From Actinocrispum wychmicini (GTDB lineage: Bacteria; Actinomycetota; Actinomycetes; Mycobacteriales; Pseudonocardiaceae), in assembly GCF_004345645.1 (NCBI RefSeq), contig NZ_SLWS01000004.1, positions 496,001-560,000 of the forward strand: a DNA stretch of 64,000 nt, read 5' to 3'. Under the pieces are notes generated by a model. It was given only the letters and a program-made list of their open reading frames with translations. It was not told the DNA's origin and ran no database searches. Numbering within the stretch: position 1 is the first letter of the stretch; each line of letters opens with the position of its first letter. This document shows, in pieces, positions 31,935-39,945 of this stretch. Position numbers and translations under genes: made by a program.

Positions 31935-33098
31935 ATGACCGAACAGTTCGGCACGTTCGACTTCGGCCTGGCCGAGGCGCAGGAGGAGCGTGCCGCACGG
32001 CTGCATCGCGAGTGCGTCATCGTCGATGCCCTGTTCCAGGGCCCGGTCGGGTACCGGGTGTTCGACGAGGAGATGCACAAGGAGCTGCGTTCGGCACTGG
32101 CCGCGCGAGGCGGCGACAAGCTGGGTACCTTCGGGGACGGCCTGATGCTGCCCGTCCGCCGGGCGTTCGAGGGTCGGCTGGACGCGGTGAAGGACCACTG
32201 GGACGCGAGCGGCATCACCTGTGGCAACCGTCAGGTGGAACTGGCGGACGATCACGATTCCTGGCAGCTCAGCTTCGGGTTCATGCAGAAGCAGTTCGAC
32301 TACTTCCCGTGGCTGACCAAGGCGCTGACCGCCGCCGACATCCGCCGCGCGCACCAGACCGGCACCCACGCCGGCCTGGTCAGCAGCCAGGTCATGTTGG
32401 GTCCGTGGCGTGACTTCGACATGCTGCGCTACGCGCACGACGCCGGCCTGCGGATGTGCCAGCTCACCTACAACAACATGACCAAGGTCGGGGCCGGCTG
32501 CACGGAGCGCACTGACGCCGGCCTGTCGTCGTTCGGCGTCGCGAGCGTCAAGGTCATGAACGAACTCGGCATCATCGTCGACACGGGCCACGTCGGCCGG
32601 CAGACCACACTCGACGCGTGCGAGGTGTCGGAGAAACCAGTCGTCGCCTCACACACCGCGGCGCAAGGCGTGTTCAAACACGCGCGCGGAAAGAGCGACG
32701 AAGAGTTACGTGCGATCGCGGGCACGGGCGGGTTCATCGGCGTCGTGGCCGTTCCCTTCTTCCTCGCCACGGGATCGTCGGTCACCATCAACTCGATGCT
32801 CGACCACATCGAGTACGTCGCCGAAGTGGCCGGCGTCGACCATGTCGGGATCGGCACCGACTGGCCCCTGCAGCTGCCCGAGTGGATGCTGCGCGATCTC
32901 GTCCAGCCGATCTTCGCCGAGACCGGCTTCCGGCCCGAGGACGGCCTGGTCGCGACCCAGGGAATGATCGGGTTCGACGACTACCGGGACTTCCCGAACA
33001 TCACCCGCGGCCTCGTCGGGCGCGGCTGGTCGGACGAGGACATCGCCAAGGTCCTCGGCACGAACTTCCTGCGCGTGATGGAAGCCGTCTGCGGTTGA
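31935..33098 (+). CDS. Membrane-dipeptidase-family protein lacking some zinc ligands
   Basis: A 387-residue peptidase M19 homologue. The later metal histidines are present (DTGHVG and ASHTAAQG), as is the C-terminal GIGTDWPLQLP. The first HxD motif, HND in active enzymes, reads VIVDALFQG, and the bridging Glu in EGGH is replaced (HAGLVSSQV). It is probably mono-zinc, altered in specificity or inactive. ATG 31935 is chosen over TTG 31932 because GGAGGAT is nine bases upstream. It ends the receptor/hydrolase operon. A canonical paralogue lies at 38899. Confidence 0.78.
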   Translation: MTEQFGTFDFGLAEAQEERAARLHRECVIVDALFQGPVGYRVFDEEMHKELRSALAARGGDKLGTFGDGLMLPVRRAFEGRLDAVKDHWDASGITCGNRQVELADDHDSWQLSFGFMQKQFDYFPWLTKALTAADIRRAHQTGTHAGLVSSQVMLGPWRDFDMLRYAHDAGLRMCQLTYNNMTKVGAGCTERTDAGLSSFGVASVKVMNELGIIVDTGHVGRQTTLDACEVSEKPVVASHTAAQGVFKHARGKSDEELRAIAGTGGFIGVVAVPFFLATGSSVTINSMLDHIEYVAEVAGVDHVGIGTDWPLQLPEWMLRDLVQPIFAETGFRPEDGLVATQGMIGFDDYRDFPNITRGLVGRGWSDEDIAKVLGTNFLRVMEAVCG

Positions 33099-33112
33099 CC
33101 CACTGTTGTGCC

Positions 33113-33149
33113 GAGGCGCGCTGCTCGATCCTGATGAGCAGCGCGCCTC
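33113..33149. terminator. Bidirectional hairpin terminator
   Basis: A perfect 14-base-pair stem, GAGGCGCGCTGCTC (33113-33126) with its exact complement (33136-33149), and a 9-base loop. It lies in the 56-base gap between the convergent dipeptidase-like and amidohydrolase genes and should end both transcripts. Confidence 0.85.
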
Positions 33150-33154
33150 GCGAG

Positions 33155-34393
33155 TCAGGACGCTCGCTCGTCCTTGACGACAACCCCGTTCTGCAGCGCG
33201 AGCACGACACTGTCCGGCTCGGCGAACACGGCGGGGTTTTCCAAGGGGTTCTCGGCGAACGCGACGATGTCCGCCTGCTTGCCGACCTCCAGGGTGCCGA
33301 TCTCGCTGTCGAGCCCGAGGAGGCCGGCGTTGACTCGCGTGGCCGCGATCAGCGCTGCCATGGGCGATTCGACTGCTGCTCGCAGGGTCAGTTCTTCCCC
33401 CCGACGGCTCTGGTCGGGCCCGATGATGTCCGACCCGAGTCCGATTCGGACACCGGCGGCCTTGGCGGCGAGGAGTCCGTCGGTCATCGCGGCGCGCACC
33501 TGTGCCGCTCGCTCGGCGAACTCGGTGGGCAGGCCGAGCCCGTCGACGTTCCTGATCACCGCTTCGACGGCGGCGAGCGTGGGCACGAGGGAGACCTGGC
33601 GGGCGGCCATGAGCGCGGCCGTCTCCTCGTCGATGCCGGTGCCGTGTTCCACGCATCGCGCACCTGCCAGGACGGCGTTGCGGATGCCTTCGACGTTGTG
33701 GGCGTGGACGGTGACGTAGGTGCCTCGGGCGGTGGCCTCGGCGACGGCCACCGCGATCTCGTCGAAGCTGAACTGCGTGTCGGTCAGCTTGTCGTGCTTG
33801 GAGATGACGCCACCGGTGACGCACAGCTTGAGGAACTCGGCACCGCTCCGGAAGGATTCGCGGGCGTTCTTCCGCATCTGGTCGGGCCCGTCCGAGAGCG
33901 TCGCCAGTGACCGCAGGCCGGGAACCACCCGGCCCTGCCACATCTCGGCGGGCTCCCACTCGGCCGCGTAGTGGCCGTGTCCGCCGGTCTGGCAGTGGAT
34001 GGGGCCGCACTGCACGATCCGGGGCCCGGCGATCTTGCCCGACGCGACGACCTGGGCGAGGCCGGCGTCGATGCCGCCGCAGTCCCGCACGGTGGTGAAA
34101 CCGGTGCGCAGGGTCTGGGCGCAGTTGGCGAACATGTCGGCGGCGATCTCCGCGACGGACATGCCGAACCCGACGCTTGCCTCCAACCGGCTGGCCAAAC
34201 CCATGTGCACGTGGGCGTCGATCAGGCCGGGGGTCACGGTGAGGCCGGCGCAGTCGACGACTTCGGCGTCGGCCGGGGCGGTTCCGCCGATCTGGGCGAT
34301 CCGCCCGGCTTCGACGAGAAGTCCGGCGACTTCGGGGTCGGGCCCGGTCGCGGTGATCAGAGTGGCGCCGTTGAGCCAGAGCCGGGCGGTCAT
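33155..34393 (-). CDS. Metal-dependent amidohydrolase (imidazolonepropionase/prolidase-like)
   Basis: A 412-residue amidohydrolase with a composite N/C-terminal beta domain and TIM barrel. Metal motifs are DAHVHMG (residues about 59-65), KLCVTGG (carboxylated Lys), VHAHN, EHGTG and the catalytic Asp in GLGSDIIG. The group includes imidazolonepropionase-like and Xaa-Arg/Xaa-Pro dipeptidases. ATG 34393 follows AAGGAG. It is divergent from the TetR gene and controlled by operator copy 4. It likely hydrolyses a cyclic amide or N-acyl amino acid in the pathway. Confidence 0.85.
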   Translation of the reverse strand: MTARLWLNGATLITATGPDPEVAGLLVEAGRIAQIGGTAPADAEVVDCAGLTVTPGLIDAHVHMGLASRLEASVGFGMSVAEIAADMFANCAQTLRTGFTTVRDCGGIDAGLAQVVASGKIAGPRIVQCGPIHCQTGGHGHYAAEWEPAEMWQGRVVPGLRSLATLSDGPDQMRKNARESFRSGAEFLKLCVTGGVISKHDKLTDTQFSFDEIAVAVAEATARGTYVTVHAHNVEGIRNAVLAGARCVEHGTGIDEETAALMAARQVSLVPTLAAVEAVIRNVDGLGLPTEFAERAAQVRAAMTDGLLAAKAAGVRIGLGSDIIGPDQSRRGEELTLRAAVESPMAALIAATRVNAGLLGLDSEIGTLEVGKQADIVAFAENPLENPAVFAEPDSVVLALQNGVVVKDERAS

Positions 34394-34449
34394 GGGCAGG
34401 GTGCTCCTTCAGGCGTTCGTGGACTTTTCCACCCGAACCGTTCGTCTGG

Positions 34450-34488
34450 GTATAGACATACACTATGATCGTACGCAAGGCTGCGCAA
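34450..34488 (-). promoter_or_regulatory. Catabolic regulon promoter-operator, copy 4
   Basis: On the minus strand: TTGCGC (34488-34483), 17-base spacer, TAGTGT (34465-34460) and GTAT-GTCT-ATAC (34461-34450). It faces the amidohydrolase gene and lies between it and the TetR gene at 34526. This places the regulator gene next to its own likely operator, the best clue that this TetR protein governs all four copies. Confidence 0.8.
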
Positions 34489-34525
34489 GGGCGCCGCCGA
34501 CGCCGGATCGAACAGGGGGCAAGTC

Positions 34526-35224
34526 TTGACGCCACAACCGAAGGTGCAGAAGTCGCAGCGGTTGCCACGCGGTGCGCTCGACCGGGACACGGTGATCGCC
34601 GCCGCGCTGGAGATCGCGGATCGCGACGGTCTCAGCGGCGTCACGATGGCCCGGGTGGCCGAGGCGCTGGGGGGCAGCCCGATGTCGCTCTACCGGCACC
34701 TGAACGACAAGCAGGAACTGCTGGACGCCGTGGTCGACCTCGCGCTGTCCGAGTCGCCGCGGATCGCTCAGGACGGCCGGCCCTGGCGGGTGCGTCTGGA
34801 GGAGTTCGCGTCGGAGTCCCGGCTGAACGCGTTGCGGCACCCGGCCCTCATCGAGATCCACCTGGAGAACACCGTCCGCGGGCCGGGCGCGGCCGCGGTC
34901 GGACTCGACGTCATCGACCTGCTGCACCAGGCCGGGTTCGACGAGGACTCGTCGATCCGCGCGTTCATGGCGCTGCGCAACTACCTCCTCGGCGCCATGG
35001 CCTGGGAGGTCTCGAGGTTCCGCGGCGGCGGCGAGGAGTTCGCCCACCAGGTGTCCGACACGTTCGTGCACGAGGACACACCGGTGGACTCGCCGCTGCG
35101 CCGCCTCGGCGAAGTCCTCTCCGTGGACCCGGAGGGGCAGTTCATGTTCGGGCTCGACCGGCTGCTCGACGGGTTCGAGACCGAGCTGCGGCGAATCAAA
35201 CGAAAGGCTGGACAGAAGCAGTGA
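34526..35224 (+). CDS. TetR family regulator, probable controller of the catabolic regulon
   Basis: A 232-residue repressor with an N-terminal helix-turn-helix (TMARVAEALGGSPMSLYRHL, about residues 40-59) and a TetR_C_1-like domain. It appears to use a TTG start at 34526, with AGGGGGC upstream; no ATG or GTG gives a complete DNA-binding domain with a better site, though GTG 34541 is possible. It overlaps the acyl-CoA ligase start (GTGA), so it is the first gene of a long catabolic operon. Its ligand could be the imported compound or an acyl-CoA intermediate. Confidence 0.82.
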   Translation: MTPQPKVQKSQRLPRGALDRDTVIAAALEIADRDGLSGVTMARVAEALGGSPMSLYRHLNDKQELLDAVVDLALSESPRIAQDGRPWRVRLEEFASESRLNALRHPALIEIHLENTVRGPGAAAVGLDVIDLLHQAGFDEDSSIRAFMALRNYLLGAMAWEVSRFRGGGEEFAHQVSDTFVHEDTPVDSPLRRLGEVLSVDPEGQFMFGLDRLLDGFETELRRIKRKAGQKQ

Positions 35225-36786
35225 CGGCTCAGCTGACAGACCTCTATCGTCGACCGACCTTCCCCGACATGGTCTCGCGCTCGCTGCAGCTCGAACCGGA
35301 TCGCGTCGCGTTCATCACCGCGACCGGTGAGATGTCGTACGAACAGCTGCGCCGGCTGATCGCCCGGATCGCGTTCGCCATGCAGGACGCCGGGGTCAAG
35401 TCGGGGGACGGCGTGGCCATGGTCGCCCCCAACCGACCCGAGGCGTTCGCCACGCTGATCGCCGCGATGTCGTTGGGAGCGCGGTACACCCCGTTGCATC
35501 CGATGGGCTCCTTGGCGGACCACGTCGCCGTCTGCGCCGACGCCGAGATCACGACGATCGTCGCTGACTGGTCGCGGTACGGCGAACACGCCGCGGCTCT
35601 CGCGGCCGACCTGGAACTGCGTCCGCAGGTGCTGCACATCGGCGGCGGTTCGTCGTCGGACGTGCTGGCCGGCCCCGATACGGACGAGCCCATTCCCGCG
35701 CTGGCGCGCGAGTCCGACATCGGGATGCTCGGCTATACCGGCGGGACCACCGGCCGGCCCAAGGGCGTGATGCTCCCGCATCGTTCGCTGGTCACGCACC
35801 TCCACCTCGCTCTGGCGCACTGGCAGCTGCCCACCGAGATCCGGTTCCTCGGCACGACGCCGTTGACCCACGCGCTCGCGGGCGTCGTGCCGACGGTGCT
35901 GCACCAGGGCGGAAGTATGGTGCTCGCCAAGGGTTTCAATCCAGTGGAGTTCTGCGAGGCCGTCCAGCGACACCGGATCACGGCGACCATGCTGGTGCCG
36001 AGCATGATCTACGTGCTGCTCGACCACCTCGCCGAGCACCCCGCGGATCTGTCGAGCCTGCAGACGATCCTCTACGGCTCGGCGCCGATGTCACCCGACC
36101 GGCTGGAGCAGGCTCTCGACGTGTTCGGGCCGGTGTTCGTGCAGTTCTTCGGACAGAGCGAGGCGCCGAACTCCGTCACGGCCCTCCGCAAGGAGGATCA
36201 CGACCTGGGGCGGCCCGAGCGGCTCGCCTCCTGCGGAAAGCCGCACCCGACGCTGGACGTCGCCGTCCTCAACGACGACGACCAGCCTTGCGGAGTCGGC
36301 GAGCGGGGTGAGGTCTGCGTGCGCGGTCCGCTGGTCATGGACGGCTACTGGAAGCAGCCCGAGGTGACCGCGGAGACCTTCCGCAACGGCTGGCTGCACA
36401 CCGGCGACGTCGGCTACTTCGACGCGGACAACTTCCTGTATCTCACCGATCGCAAGAAGGACCTGGTGATCAGCGGCGGGTTCAACGTCTATCCGCGCGA
36501 AGTCGAGGACGCGATGGCGACGCATCCGGCGGTCGCGGGAGCGGCGGTGATCGGTGTTCCGGACCCGAAGTGGGGCGAGGCGGTGATGGCGTTCGTCGTC
36601 CGGACCCCTGGTGCGACCGTGACACCCGAGGAGCTCATCGCCCACGTCCGCGAGCTCAAGGGACCCGTGCACGCCCCGAAACGCCTCGAATTCATGGACG
36701 CCCTGCCGCTCACCGGCCTGGGCAAGATCGACAAGAAGCAACTGCGGGCGCGTTTCTGGGGCGACCGCGACCGAGCCGTGAACTGA
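35221..36786 (+). CDS. Acyl-CoA ligase (AMP-binding)
   Basis: A 521-residue ANL-superfamily enzyme that activates a carboxylic acid with ATP and CoA. It has P-loop YTGGTTGRPKG (around residue 176), the adenine-binding FFGQSE, the hinge TGDVGYFD and RKKDLVISGG, and the catalytic Lys in LTGLGKIDKKQ. GTG 35221 overlaps the TetR stop. It starts the beta-oxidation-like series (ligase, dehydrogenase, hydratase, thiolase). Chain or ring structure of the acid cannot be told. Confidence 0.9.
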   Translation: MTAQLTDLYRRPTFPDMVSRSLQLEPDRVAFITATGEMSYEQLRRLIARIAFAMQDAGVKSGDGVAMVAPNRPEAFATLIAAMSLGARYTPLHPMGSLADHVAVCADAEITTIVADWSRYGEHAAALAADLELRPQVLHIGGGSSSDVLAGPDTDEPIPALARESDIGMLGYTGGTTGRPKGVMLPHRSLVTHLHLALAHWQLPTEIRFLGTTPLTHALAGVVPTVLHQGGSMVLAKGFNPVEFCEAVQRHRITATMLVPSMIYVLLDHLAEHPADLSSLQTILYGSAPMSPDRLEQALDVFGPVFVQFFGQSEAPNSVTALRKEDHDLGRPERLASCGKPHPTLDVAVLNDDDQPCGVGERGEVCVRGPLVMDGYWKQPEVTAETFRNGWLHTGDVGYFDADNFLYLTDRKKDLVISGGFNVYPREVEDAMATHPAVAGAAVIGVPDPKWGEAVMAFVVRTPGATVTPEELIAHVRELKGPVHAPKRLEFMDALPLTGLGKIDKKQLRARFWGDRDRAVN

Positions 36787-36795
36787 GGAGAATCG

Positions 36796-37950
36796 ATGAG
36801 CACCGCAACGGTCGCACGGCCGCGCTGGGTCGATGACGAGGGGGCCGCACTGGGCGCGGTCGCCCGCGACTTCTTCCACACCGAGGTCGTCCCGCACCTC
36901 GAACGCTTCGACCAGCAGAAGTACGTGGACCGGGAGGTGTGGCGCAAGGCCGGGGCGCTCGGGCTGCTGTGCTGCGAGGTGCCCGAGGAGTACGGCGGCG
37001 GAGGCGGCACGTTCGCGCACGATGCCGTCGTGTTCAGCGAGCAAGCCCGGTCCGGCGACACCGGGCTGGGCAACTCGGTCCACAGCGGGGTGGTCGCCCC
37101 TTACCTCGTGGCCTACGGCTCCGAGGAGCAGAAAATGCGCTGGCTGCCCGGGATGGCGTCGGGCGACATCATCGGCGCGGTCGGCATGAGCGAGCCCGGG
37201 GCCGGCACCGACCTCAAGAACGTCACGACACGTGCCACGCGCGTGGGCGACCACTATGTACTCAACGGGTCGAAGACGTTCATCAGCAACGGTGGGCAAT
37301 GCGATCTCGTCATCGTGGTCGCCAAGACCGACCCGTCCGCGGGTCGCCACGGGATCTCCTTGCTCGTCGTGGAAACGGCGGACACGCCCGGATTCCGGCG
37401 TGGGCGGGTGCTCGACAAGTTGGGCATGCACAGCCAGGACACCGCGGAGCTGTTCTTCGACGACGTGCGGGTGCCGCCGGAGAACCTGCTGGGCGAGGAG
37501 GGCGCGGGATTCAGCATGCTGATGCGCGACTTGCCCAGGGAGCGCCTGGTGCTCGCCGTCAACGCGGTGGCGGCCATGGAACGCGCGCTTGAGGAGACCA
37601 TCGCCTACACGAAGACCCGTGAAGTCTTCGGCGCGCCGCTGTTCGCCATGCAGCACGTCAAGTTCGAGCTCGCCGAGCTGGCAACCGTGGTCCGGACGTC
37701 CCGGGTCTTCCTGGACGACTGCGTCGAGCGGTTCGTCGCCGGCACGCTCGATCCGGCGACCGCGTCGATGGCGAAGTGGTGGTTGAGCCAGAACCAGTGC
37801 GACGTCGTCGATCGGTGTCTCCAGCTGTTCGGCGGGTACGGCTACATGCGGGAGTACCTCATCTCCCGCCTGTACGCCGACGCGCGCGCCCAGAAGATCT
37901 ATGGCGGAGCCAACGAGGTGATGAAGGACCTCATCGCCCGATCGCTATGA
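36796..37950 (+). CDS. Acyl-CoA dehydrogenase
   Basis: A 384-residue FAD enzyme oxidising acyl-CoA to 2-enoyl-CoA. Motifs include GAVGMSEPGAGTDL, TFISNGGQCD and LFGGYGYMREY. The C-terminal IYGGANEVMKD lacks the Glu of medium-chain enzymes, as in the long-chain/isovaleryl group, whose base lies on another helix. ATG 36796 has GAGGAG upstream, ten bases after the ligase. Electron transfer via ETF would be encoded elsewhere. Confidence 0.9.
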   Translation: MSTATVARPRWVDDEGAALGAVARDFFHTEVVPHLERFDQQKYVDREVWRKAGALGLLCCEVPEEYGGGGGTFAHDAVVFSEQARSGDTGLGNSVHSGVVAPYLVAYGSEEQKMRWLPGMASGDIIGAVGMSEPGAGTDLKNVTTRATRVGDHYVLNGSKTFISNGGQCDLVIVVAKTDPSAGRHGISLLVVETADTPGFRRGRVLDKLGMHSQDTAELFFDDVRVPPENLLGEEGAGFSMLMRDLPRERLVLAVNAVAAMERALEETIAYTKTREVFGAPLFAMQHVKFELAELATVVRTSRVFLDDCVERFVAGTLDPATASMAKWWLSQNQCDVVDRCLQLFGGYGYMREYLISRLYADARAQKIYGGANEVMKDLIARSL

Positions 37951-38879
37951 AAGTGCCCACTTCGGACGATGTCGCGGCGGCCGCGGACCGGATTCACGGT
38001 CACGTGCGAAGGACACCGGTCATCGAGGTTTCGCCCGGGACGTTCGGCGTCGACGCACCGCTGGTGCTCAAACTCGAACTGTTACAGCACTCCGGGTCGT
38101 TCAAACCCCGGGGAATCTTCAACCGGGCCCTGACCCAGGACGTGCCCGCTGCGGGCATGGTCATCGCCTCGGGCGGGAACGCCGCGCTCGCCCTGCTGCA
38201 CGTGGGCAGGCAGCTCGGCCATCCCGTCGAAGTGTTCGTTCCGGAAACTGGACCGGCGGTCAAGATAGCTAAGTTGCGCCGCTACGGTGCGCCCGTGCAC
38301 CAGGTCGGCCGTGATTTCGCGGAGGCCGTGGTGGCGTGCGAGCGCAGGGCAGCCGAGACCGGAGCCCTGCTCATGCACGCCTACGACCAGCCGGCGGTCG
38401 TCGCCGGCCAGGGCACTGTCGGACTGGAGTTGGAGCAGCAGTGCCCGGACGTCGACACAGTGCTCGTGGCGTGCGGTGGCGGCGGTCTTGTCGGCGGGAT
38501 AGCCGCCTGGTTCGACGGCCGCGTGCGTGTGGTGGCCGTCGAGGCGGCGGGCTCACCCACGCTCGCCGCGGCCCGCGCGGCAGGTGAACGGGTGACGATC
38601 AGCGTCGGCGGTGTCGCCGCCGACGCGCTGGGCGCGAGCCAGATCGGCGCCATCGCGTGGGAGATCGCCCAGCGCGCTATCGACGACGTCGTGGTCGTGC
38701 CGGGGGAGGCGATTCTCGATGCGCGCCAACGCCTGTGGGACGAGCTGAGGATCTGCGCCGAGCCAGGCGCCGCCGCGCCGCTCGCCGCCCTCATCGACGG
38801 AGGCTACGTGCCCGCGGCGAACGAACGCGTCGCCGTGGTCGTGTGCGGCGGCAACAGCGACCCGGCAACCCTGACCTGA
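37947..38879 (+). CDS. PLP-dependent threonine dehydratase-like lyase
   Basis: A 310-residue fold-type II PLP enzyme. The cofactor lysine is in SGSFKPRGIFNRAL (around residue 53), the Asn loop in ASGGNAALAL and the phosphate-binding glycines in VACGGGGLVGG. It resembles threonine/serine dehydratases and diaminopropionate lyases but lacks the ACT domain of biosynthetic enzymes. ATG 37947 overlaps the dehydrogenase stop (ATGA). It probably deaminates a hydroxy amino acid released from the substrate; serine racemase activity is an alternative. Confidence 0.82.
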   Translation: MKVPTSDDVAAAADRIHGHVRRTPVIEVSPGTFGVDAPLVLKLELLQHSGSFKPRGIFNRALTQDVPAAGMVIASGGNAALALLHVGRQLGHPVEVFVPETGPAVKIAKLRRYGAPVHQVGRDFAEAVVACERRAAETGALLMHAYDQPAVVAGQGTVGLELEQQCPDVDTVLVACGGGGLVGGIAAWFDGRVRVVAVEAAGSPTLAAARAAGERVTISVGGVAADALGASQIGAIAWEIAQRAIDDVVVVPGEAILDARQRLWDELRICAEPGAAAPLAALIDGGYVPAANERVAVVVCGGNSDPATLT

Positions 38880-38898
38880 ACGGAAGGTGCTGGCACCC

Positions 38899-39945
38899 AT
38901 GACCGATCCCCGTCTACTGCACACTGACGCTGTCGTGGTCGACACGCACAACGACCTGATCCTGCTGGTGGACCACTTCGACCGACGGCACCAACGTGAC
39001 CATTTCGCCCAGTTCTGGCTGCCGGAGCTGCGGGCCGGCGGCGTCGACGTGCAGGTGCTGCCCATCTGCATCGACCTTGAGTTCCAGTCCGAGGGGGCGC
39101 TGCGCCGGACGTTGCTGCTGGTGGAACGGATCCATGAGCTCGCCGCCGAACACAGCGACGACGTGGCGGTGTGCCTGACCGGCGCCGACGTCGACGCCGC
39201 GACCGCGTCCGGGCGCATCGCCCTGATCATCGCCCTGGAAGGCGCCCATGCGATCGGGCAGGACCCCGCACTGGTGCGCACCATGGCCCGGGTGGGTGTC
39301 CGGGTGGTGTCCATCGCGCACCTGGGCCGCACCTTCCTGGCCGACGGCAGCGGCCTGGACGCGACCTCGCGCGGCGGCCTGACTCCGGAGGGTGTCACCG
39401 CGCTTCGCGAGATGGACGAGGTGGGCATCGTCTTCGACATCAGCCACCTCGGCATCGCCGGCGTCGAGGACGTGCTTTCCCTGGCGACGCGGCCGTTCCT
39501 GGCCACGCACTCGGCGTGCCTCGGCATCACCGACAGCCACCGCAACCTCGGCGACGAGCAGATCAAGGCGATCGCCGGGCTCGGCGGGGTGATCGGGGTC
39601 GCGGCCGCCATCCCGTTCTTCATCGACCCGACCAGTCCGTCGGCCGACCGCGTCGTCGACCACATCGAGCACGTCATCGACGTGGCCGGCATCGATCACG
39701 TGGGCCTGGGGCCGGATTTCATCGACGACTACTACCAGAATGTGCTCGGCGGCTGGGTCGGCGGCTGGGCTCCCCCGACCTACGGCCACTCGTACCGGCC
39801 GGCCGAGATCGCCCGCCCCTCGGACCTGCCGAAGATCACCGAGGTGATGGTGCGCCGCGGGTTCGCGGAGTCGGACATCCGCAAGGTGCTCGGCGAGAAC
39901 GTGTTGCGCGTTCTCCGTGAGGTGATGGGAAAACCGACCAGATGA
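38899..39945 (+). CDS. Membrane dipeptidase family (peptidase M19), canonical
   Basis: A 348-residue zinc dipeptidase homologue with the full set of metal motifs: DTHNDL (residues about 16-21), ALEGAHAI (bridging Glu), DISHLG and ATHSACLG. It lacks a signal peptide, so it acts inside the cell. The family cleaves dipeptides, including those with a C-terminal D-residue, and some beta-lactams. ATG 38899 is used; a GTG at 38887 is possible. Its stop overlaps the CocE-type start (ATGA). Confidence 0.87.
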   Translation: MTDPRLLHTDAVVVDTHNDLILLVDHFDRRHQRDHFAQFWLPELRAGGVDVQVLPICIDLEFQSEGALRRTLLLVERIHELAAEHSDDVAVCLTGADVDAATASGRIALIIALEGAHAIGQDPALVRTMARVGVRVVSIAHLGRTFLADGSGLDATSRGGLTPEGVTALREMDEVGIVFDISHLGIAGVEDVLSLATRPFLATHSACLGITDSHRNLGDEQIKAIAGLGGVIGVAAAIPFFIDPTSPSADRVVDHIEHVIDVAGIDHVGLGPDFIDDYYQNVLGGWVGGWAPPTYGHSYRPAEIARPSDLPKITEVMVRRGFAESDIRKVLGENVLRVLREVMGKPTR

